A stretch of DNA of 46,860 nucleotides from RGIG8306 sp964566025 (lineage in GTDB: Bacteria > Bacillota > Clostridia > Lachnospirales > Lachnospiraceae), in NCBI GenBank assembly GCA_964566025.1, contig CAZMHF010000010.1, positions 1 to 46,860 on the forward strand. The letters are read 5' to 3'. Below the pieces are notes generated by a model, which saw only the letters and a list, made by a program, of their open reading frames with translations, made no database searches and was not told the DNA's origin. Made by a program: the position numbers and the translations under genes. This document shows, one piece after another, positions 42,552 to 46,860 of this stretch (the stretch's first letter is position 1; each line of letters opens with the position of its first letter).

Positions 42552-43079
42552 ATGAATGTATGGCACGATATAGCCCCCGAACGTATAACTCCAGAAGATT
42601 TTCTTGCTGTTATCGAAATCGAAAAGGGTTCAAAAAAGAAATACGAATTGGATAAAGAAACAGGCCTTATTATTCTCGATCGAATTCTGTATACTTCCAC
42701 ACATTACCCTGCTAATTACGGTTTTATTCCTCGTACCTATGCAGACGATGGAGACCCTTTAGATGTATTGGTTCTTTGTTCTGAACCAATTGACCCACTT
42801 GTGCTGATTCGAGTATACCCAATTGGTGTAATCACTATGATCGACAATGGGCGAAACGATGAAAAAATCATTGCCATCCCTTTTGAAGACCCTATGTATA
42901 ATGCCTATCGAAATATTGATGCATTACCTGGTCATATTTTTAATGAAATGCAGCATTTCTTTAGAGTTTATAAGGAACTTGAAAATAAAGATACCGCTGT
43001 AAATGAAGTAAAAGGACGCAAGGAAGCTATCCAAATCATATGCAAAGCCATTGAAGATTATACAAATTTGTTTGAATAA
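42552..43079 (+). CDS. ppa: Family I inorganic pyrophosphatase
   Basis: A 175-residue soluble pyrophosphatase. Key residues are visible: EIEKGSKKKYELDK, the RILYTSTHYPANYGFIPRT core, the signature DGDPLDVLV with three metal-binding Asp, and the final Asp region EDPMYNAYRNI. It drives biosynthetic reactions by hydrolysing PPi. SD AAGGAG upstream; it follows the importer ATPase by 24 bp and may be co-transcribed. Confidence 0.95.
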   Translation: MNVWHDIAPERITPEDFLAVIEIEKGSKKKYELDKETGLIILDRILYTSTHYPANYGFIPRTYADDGDPLDVLVLCSEPIDPLVLIRVYPIGVITMIDNGRNDEKIIAIPFEDPMYNAYRNIDALPGHIFNEMQHFFRVYKELENKDTAVNEVKGRKEAIQIICKAIEDYTNLFE

Positions 43080-43084
43080 AAAAC

Positions 43085-43119
43085 ACGCTAATGCTGATAC
43101 AAATTATCAACATTAGCGT
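43085..43119. terminator. Bidirectional terminator
   Basis: A 15-bp stem with one mismatch (C-A on plus, G-U on minus) and a 5-nt loop, T-rich on both sides, between ppa and the convergent dehydrogenase gene. Confidence 0.8.
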
Positions 43120-43128
43120 TATTTATTT

Positions 43129-44175
43129 TTAGAAACAGCGACCATTTTTTCGTTTCGGACAATTTGATCCAACCGCTTCTCCATTACATTGGTAACAAAT
43201 TTCATTAGGAAGTTCACTTCCATCAAAATACGCTTCCAAATTTTTTATTGTCGTATCTGCAATGTTTTCAAGTGCCTCTTGCGTAAAAAACGCTTGATGA
43301 GATGTTACAATCACATTTGGTAATGAAACAAGGAATGCCAGCACTTCATCATCAATAATTTCTTCTGAAAAATCATCAAAGAAAAATTCTGATTCTTCCT
43401 CATAAACATCTAAGCATGCACCACCAATTTTCTTGCTTTTAAGGGCTTCTAGCAAGGCCATGCTCTCGATAATCGCACCTCTTGATGTATTTAAAATATA
43501 AACACCATCTTTCATTTTTGCGATTGTTTCTGCATTAATCAAATGATGTGTTTCTTTTGTCAACGGACAATGTAGTGAAATCACATCGCTTTCGCGAAAT
43601 ATAGTATCTAAATCGACATAATTTAGATCGCTATCCTTTGCTGGATATGGATCATATGCCAATACATTCATCTTAAACCCTTTACAAATGTCAATAAATA
43701 ATCGCCCTATTTGCCCTGTTCCAATTACGCCAATTGTCTTACCATTCAAATCAAATCCGATAAGTCCTGTCAAGGTGAAATTGTAATCACGCGTTCTATT
43801 ATGCGCCTTATGAATCTTGCGATTTAGTGTCAATAAAACACCCATTGTAAACTCGGCAATGGCGCTTGGCGAATAACTAGGTACTCGAAGAACCGTTAAT
43901 TTTTGCTCAAATGCCGTTTTGAAATCAATATTGTTATACCCCGAGCTTCGCATCGCCAATACTTCTATGCCATTTTCTACGAGAATTTCAATTGCTTTTG
44001 TATTGATATCATCATTGACAAATGCGACAACGCCCTTACAACCTTTGGCTAAACTTGCTGTATCCTCATTTAACTTATTTTCAAAATAACGAAATTCAAA
44101 TTCCTTATGTTCTAATTTTTCAAACCAAATTCTATCGTATGGTTTCGTATCAAAAAATGCTATTTTCTTTTTCAT
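43129..44175 (-). CDS. D-lactate dehydrogenase-like 2-hydroxyacid dehydrogenase
   Basis: A 348-residue D-isomer 2-hydroxyacid dehydrogenase. Substrate residues lie in MRSSGYNNID; the NAD site is GKTIGVIGTGQIGR; the catalytic Arg lies in NTSRGAIIES, Glu in LDVYEEE, His in SHQAFFT. This pattern is D-LDH/HicDH. The last about 25 residues carry four cysteines (C-x2-C, then C, and C near the end with KRKNGRC), which standard D-LDH lacks; metal or redox binding is possible. ATG at 44175 follows GGAGAG; 15 extra upstream codons are rejected. Confidence 0.92.
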   Translation of the reverse strand: MKKKIAFFDTKPYDRIWFEKLEHKEFEFRYFENKLNEDTASLAKGCKGVVAFVNDDINTKAIEILVENGIEVLAMRSSGYNNIDFKTAFEQKLTVLRVPSYSPSAIAEFTMGVLLTLNRKIHKAHNRTRDYNFTLTGLIGFDLNGKTIGVIGTGQIGRLFIDICKGFKMNVLAYDPYPAKDSDLNYVDLDTIFRESDVISLHCPLTKETHHLINAETIAKMKDGVYILNTSRGAIIESMALLEALKSKKIGGACLDVYEEESEFFFDDFSEEIIDDEVLAFLVSLPNVIVTSHQAFFTQEALENIADTTIKNLEAYFDGSELPNEICYQCNGEAVGSNCPKRKNGRCF

Positions 44176-44304
44176 TTGGTCACTCTCCTCTTCTTCTTTA
44201 TTAGCTTCATCATACCACAAAAAAAGATAATCACCAAGGCAATGTCAAAAAAGTTATACTTCTTTATACTTTTTTTCTTGTCCTAAATAAAACTTTAGAA
44301 ATCG

Positions 44305-44694
44305 TTAGAACCATTTTTTCTTCTTCATTATCCAATACGTTACGCCAGATACAATGGCCATTGACAGCAATGCCAATGGATAGCCATATTCCCACGCTAA
44401 TTCAGGCATATGTTTAAAGTTCATGCCATAAATGCCTGTTATCGTTGTTAATGGGCCAAAAATCACCGTTAAGGCGGTTAGTTTTGTTACAACGTCATTT
44501 GTTTTCATAGCGATATTACTATCATAATTGCTAATCAATTGGCTACTAAGATCATATAGACTTACAGAAAAATCGTATAATTTCCGAAGCCTTGAATCAA
44601 TGTTTTTGAAAAAATTAATTTCTTTATTCTTCAGGAATCCGCCCTCGTTCATAGCAATTTGTCCACCAACATAAGAAAGTAGCCATGTCAATTC
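44305..44694 (-). pseudogene. corA: corA C-terminal fragment
   Basis: The frame encodes 128 residues of a CorA Mg2+/Co2+ channel C-terminus: a long helix (KNIDSRLRKLYDFSVSLYDLS), TM1 with the signature GIYGMNF and TM2 (LALLSMAIVSGVTYWIM) ending in the basic KKKKW. About 180 N-terminal residues of a normal CorA are missing. Coding similarity starts exactly where structured element D ends; the only start is a TTG without SD. I read it as a broken gene. Confidence 0.8.
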
Positions 44695-44794
44695 GGATAC
44701 TCGAAATTTGCTTTGCTACTTTCTCACATTGTGTAACAATGCGCTGGTACCCCCTCCCTCCTAGCAGCTTCGCTGCTATTTCAGTGGGAGGTTA
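44695..44794 (-). repeat. Structured repeat element, copy D
   Basis: On the minus strand it runs from TAACCTCCCA through hairpin 3 (AGCAGC-GAA-GCTGCT), GGAGGG, GGTACC, hairpin 4 (CGCATTGT-TAC-ACAATGTG), GAGAAAGT and ends TTTCGAGTATCC. Hairpins 1 and 2 are missing; instead the left CCTCCC can pair with GGAGGG around hairpin 3. The TAA of the TAACC edge is the phoU stop, and the other edge abuts the corA fragment. Confidence 0.8.
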
Positions 44795-45451
44795 AAAGAT
44801 CAATGTATTTTTGTGTTCCCCTGTTTGCGAAAAGGTAATCCACTCACAAATATTAACCGCATGGTCTGCCACTCGTTCAAGATATTTTGCAATCAGTAGA
44901 AAGTCAATCGCATTATCCATATTTTCTGGTTGTGTTTTGAAAATCTCTACCAATTCTTTTTTAATTAAATTAAAATAATCATCAACAATATCATCTTGTT
45001 TTTCTATTTCCTTTGCTAATACTAAATCATTCTTTACATAGGCAACAATCGCCTGTTTGACCATATCTACTGCCGTCTCTGACATTTGCAAAATATGACT
45101 TGAATCTGCAAAACAATTTTTCGTCTTGATGCGCAGCGTAATCTCTGCAATATCCACAGCATGGTCACAAATGCGTTCCATATCTGTAATCATTTTAAGT
45201 GCCGTTGTGATTAATCGCAAATCTGATGCGACAGGTTGCTCGCGTGCGATTAACCACAAGCATCTTGATTCAATTCGCTTTTCCATGGCATTTACCTCTT
45301 TGTCATTTTCAATAATTGATTGACAAAGCGCTGCATCATTTGTCTTAAATGCTTTGATCGCCTTTTTTATGGCCTTTGTTGAGCAATTCCCCATCTCAAT
45401 CATTTCAAGATGTAGTTCCTTTAATTCCTTTTCAAAATTCATACGTCCCAT
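44792..45451 (-). CDS. phoU: Phosphate signalling regulator PhoU
   Basis: A 219-residue PhoU with two three-helix PhoU repeats (about 10-100 and 115-205). Motifs include KITDMERICDHAVDIAE in the first and KYLERVADHAVNICEWI in the second, both with the metal-binding E-x3-D(H) pattern. It links the Pst transporter to phosphate sensing. SD AGGAGG upstream. The stop codon falls on the edge of structured element D. Confidence 0.94.
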   Translation of the reverse strand: MGRMNFEKELKELHLEMIEMGNCSTKAIKKAIKAFKTNDAALCQSIIENDKEVNAMEKRIESRCLWLIAREQPVASDLRLITTALKMITDMERICDHAVDIAEITLRIKTKNCFADSSHILQMSETAVDMVKQAIVAYVKNDLVLAKEIEKQDDIVDDYFNLIKKELVEIFKTQPENMDNAIDFLLIAKYLERVADHAVNICEWITFSQTGEHKNTLIF

Positions 45452-45471
45452 ACACGCATCCTCCTATCCAT

Positions 45472-46221
45472 TTATCCAAATCGTCCTGTAATATAATCCT
45501 CTGTTTTTTTATCTCTCGGATTAGAAAATATCATTTCTGTAGCATTATTTTCAATTAATTCACCTAGCAAAAAAAATGCCGTAACATCTGAAATTCGTGC
45601 CGCCTGTTGCATATTATGTGTAACAATGACGATGCTATAATCTTTTTTTAATTCGCTTATTAAATCTTCTATTTTGGTTGTAGAAATCGGATCAAGTGCT
45701 GACGTTGGTTCATCCATTAAAAGCACTTCGGGTTGCGTAGCCAATGCTCTTGCAATACATAAACGTTGTTGTTGTCCACCAGAAAGACTTAATGCAGATT
45801 TTTTCAAACGATCCTTTACCTCATTCCAGATAGCTGCATCCGTTAAACTTTTCTCAACGATTTCATCAAGAACGCTTTTCTTCTTTACACCATGAATGCG
45901 TGGCCCATAAGCGATATTATCATAAATGCTCATTGGAAATGGGTTTGGTGATTGAAACACCATACCTACCTTTTTTCGCAATATCGTCACATCTACATTT
46001 TTATCATAAATATTTTCACCATCTAATAACACATCTCCTAAAATACGAACGCCCTCTACGGTATCATTCATTCGATTAAGCGTTTTCAAATAGGTTGACT
46101 TTCCGCATCCTGACGGTCCAATTAGAGCAGTCACTTTATTTTGTCCAATTTCCATATTGATATTTTTCAAAGCATGAACGGTGCCATAATATAAATTTAG
46201 ATTATTCGTTTGTATTTTCAT
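45472..46221 (-). CDS. pstB: Phosphate ABC importer ATPase PstB
   Basis: A 249-residue PstB. Walker A GPSGCGKST, Q-loop FQSPNPFPMS with the PstB-specific NPFPMSIYDN, signature LSGGQQQRLCIARALA, Walker B LLMDEPTSALDPIS, switch His IVTHNMQQA. SD AAGGAG lies upstream. Overlaps pstA by ATGA (46218-46221) and is followed by phoU 20 bp downstream. Confidence 0.96.
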   Translation of the reverse strand: MKIQTNNLNLYYGTVHALKNINMEIGQNKVTALIGPSGCGKSTYLKTLNRMNDTVEGVRILGDVLLDGENIYDKNVDVTILRKKVGMVFQSPNPFPMSIYDNIAYGPRIHGVKKKSVLDEIVEKSLTDAAIWNEVKDRLKKSALSLSGGQQQRLCIARALATQPEVLLMDEPTSALDPISTTKIEDLISELKKDYSIVIVTHNMQQAARISDVTAFFLLGELIENNATEMIFSNPRDKKTEDYITGRFG

Positions 46222-46860
46222 CGTGCAAATCTCCTTGCAATTACATGCGTTAATAAATTTAGGATAATGACAATTAGCATTAATACGGCGGCAATGCCAA
46301 ATGCCGTTTCTGTGTCGCCACGCGAATAAGCGTATGTATATAAAGCGACTGAAAGTGTGGAGCCTGATCCTGATAATTGTTCCACCATATTTCCTCGTGG
46401 CATATATTGTGAAAGACCACCTGCTGTTAATAGAAGTGCGGCGCTCTCGCTAACCATTCGACCAATTGATAGGATAATGCCTGTTAATATTCCTTTTAAT
46501 GAAGAAGGAATTAAAATCGTTCGTACAATATGCCATTTCGTTGCTCCCATTCCTAATGCGCCTTCACGATAAGATTGTGGAACAACACGAAGTGCCTCTT
46601 GCGTTGTTCGTATCATAATGGGGAGTACCATAATACTAAGCGTCAATATACCTGCTATCAATGAAACACCTAATTTGAATAATAGGCAAAATACCATATA
46701 ACCAAAAACACCAAACAAAATAGATGGAATTCCTGAAAGTGTTTCGGTAGCAAACTCAAGAATACGCACAAAGCGTTTATTTTTTGCATACTCATTTAGA
46801 TAAATCGCTGCTCCCACACCAATTGGTACACAGATCATTAGGGTTACGCAAATCACATAA
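46218..46860 (-). CDS. pstA: Phosphate ABC permease PstA (5' end outside window)
   Basis: About 213 C-terminal residues of PstA, with at least five helices; the EAA loop reads VPQSYREGALGMGATKWHIVRTI. IGAAIYLNEYAKN- and FATETLSGIPSILFG-type motifs identify PstA rather than PstC. The frame is open to the window edge, so the N-terminus is missing. Overlaps pstB by four bases. Confidence 0.93.
   Translation of the reverse strand, partial: YVICVTLMICVPIGVGAAIYLNEYAKNKRFVRILEFATETLSGIPSILFGVFGYMVFCLLFKLGVSLIAGILTLSIMVLPIMIRTTQEALRVVPQSYREGALGMGATKWHIVRTILIPSSLKGILTGIILSIGRMVSESAALLLTAGGLSQYMPRGNMVEQLSGSGSTLSVALYTYAYSRGDTETAFGIAAVLMLIVIILNLLTHVIARRFAR

Noticed and set aside
39502..44794. Inversion between inverted copies B and D explaining both broken genes
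   Set aside because: B and D share little beyond hairpin 3, and flipping the segment does not join padR or corA to a missing N-terminus.

Overview
The window is a low-GC chromosomal segment of a Gram-positive, Clostridia-type Firmicute, plausibly Lachnospirales-like. The evidence is A/T-rich third positions, strong Shine-Dalgarno (SD) sequences, a ruvA-ruvB pair next to zapA, a cmk-ispH-S1 cluster, and a biotin/Na+ decarboxylase operon. The genus cannot be named from sequence alone. It is a scaffold rather than a finished contig, because 100 Ns lie at 37819-37918.

Layout. 31-8593 is core housekeeping on the minus strand: zapA, ruvB/ruvA, a membrane-anchored papain-like hydrolase, an S1-domain protein overlapping ispH, cmk and a HI0933-type flavoprotein; a YprB-like exonuclease reads the other way. 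8622-13525 is an operon for a membrane biotin-dependent decarboxylase: acyl-CoA carboxyltransferase, gamma, biotin carrier, beta and alpha subunits, so it has two carboxyltransferases sharing one biotin carrier. 13903-23246 is one long minus-strand unit from a clear promoter: metallophosphoesterase, scpA, scpB, MoxR ATPase, DUF58, transglutaminase-like protein and a GH2 glycosidase. 23365-27899 is a MarR-controlled heterodimeric ABC exporter. 27959-31919 carries a membrane GDPD and a tandem PII-like protein overlapping a DUF1538 membrane protein. 32123-34410 and 40323-42527 are two polar amino-acid ABC importers. 34465-37384 holds a HAD phosphatase, an SDR enzyme and an ECF sigma factor with a likely membrane partner. 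The right end has a family I pyrophosphatase, a D-lactate dehydrogenase, a decapitated corA, and phoU-pstB-pstA, with pstA cut by the window edge.

The accessory part is 37540-40255: tRNA-Ser(CGA), a 141-bp duplicated unit around the assembly gap, a Fic/Doc-like gene under a 13-bp inverted-repeat operator, and a truncated padR-DUF4180 pseudogene.

The most interesting signal is a dispersed family of structured elements: A 38096-38275, B 39502-39620, C 13755-13900, D 44695-44794 (minus) and partial copies E (minus) beside the gap. The copies share a TAACC left edge, a long G/C-tipped hairpin, a hairpin with a TTCAAG loop, a GAA-loop hairpin, a CGCATTGT hairpin and a tail ending GAGTATCC. Stem bases change in compensating pairs between copies, so an RNA or single-stranded DNA fold is being conserved. 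No transposase lies in any copy. They resemble non-autonomous IS200/IS605-type ends or stand-alone TnpB-type guide-RNA scaffolds; that reading is inference. Three of the copies abut a broken gene or a stop codon (padR, corA/phoU, GH2).
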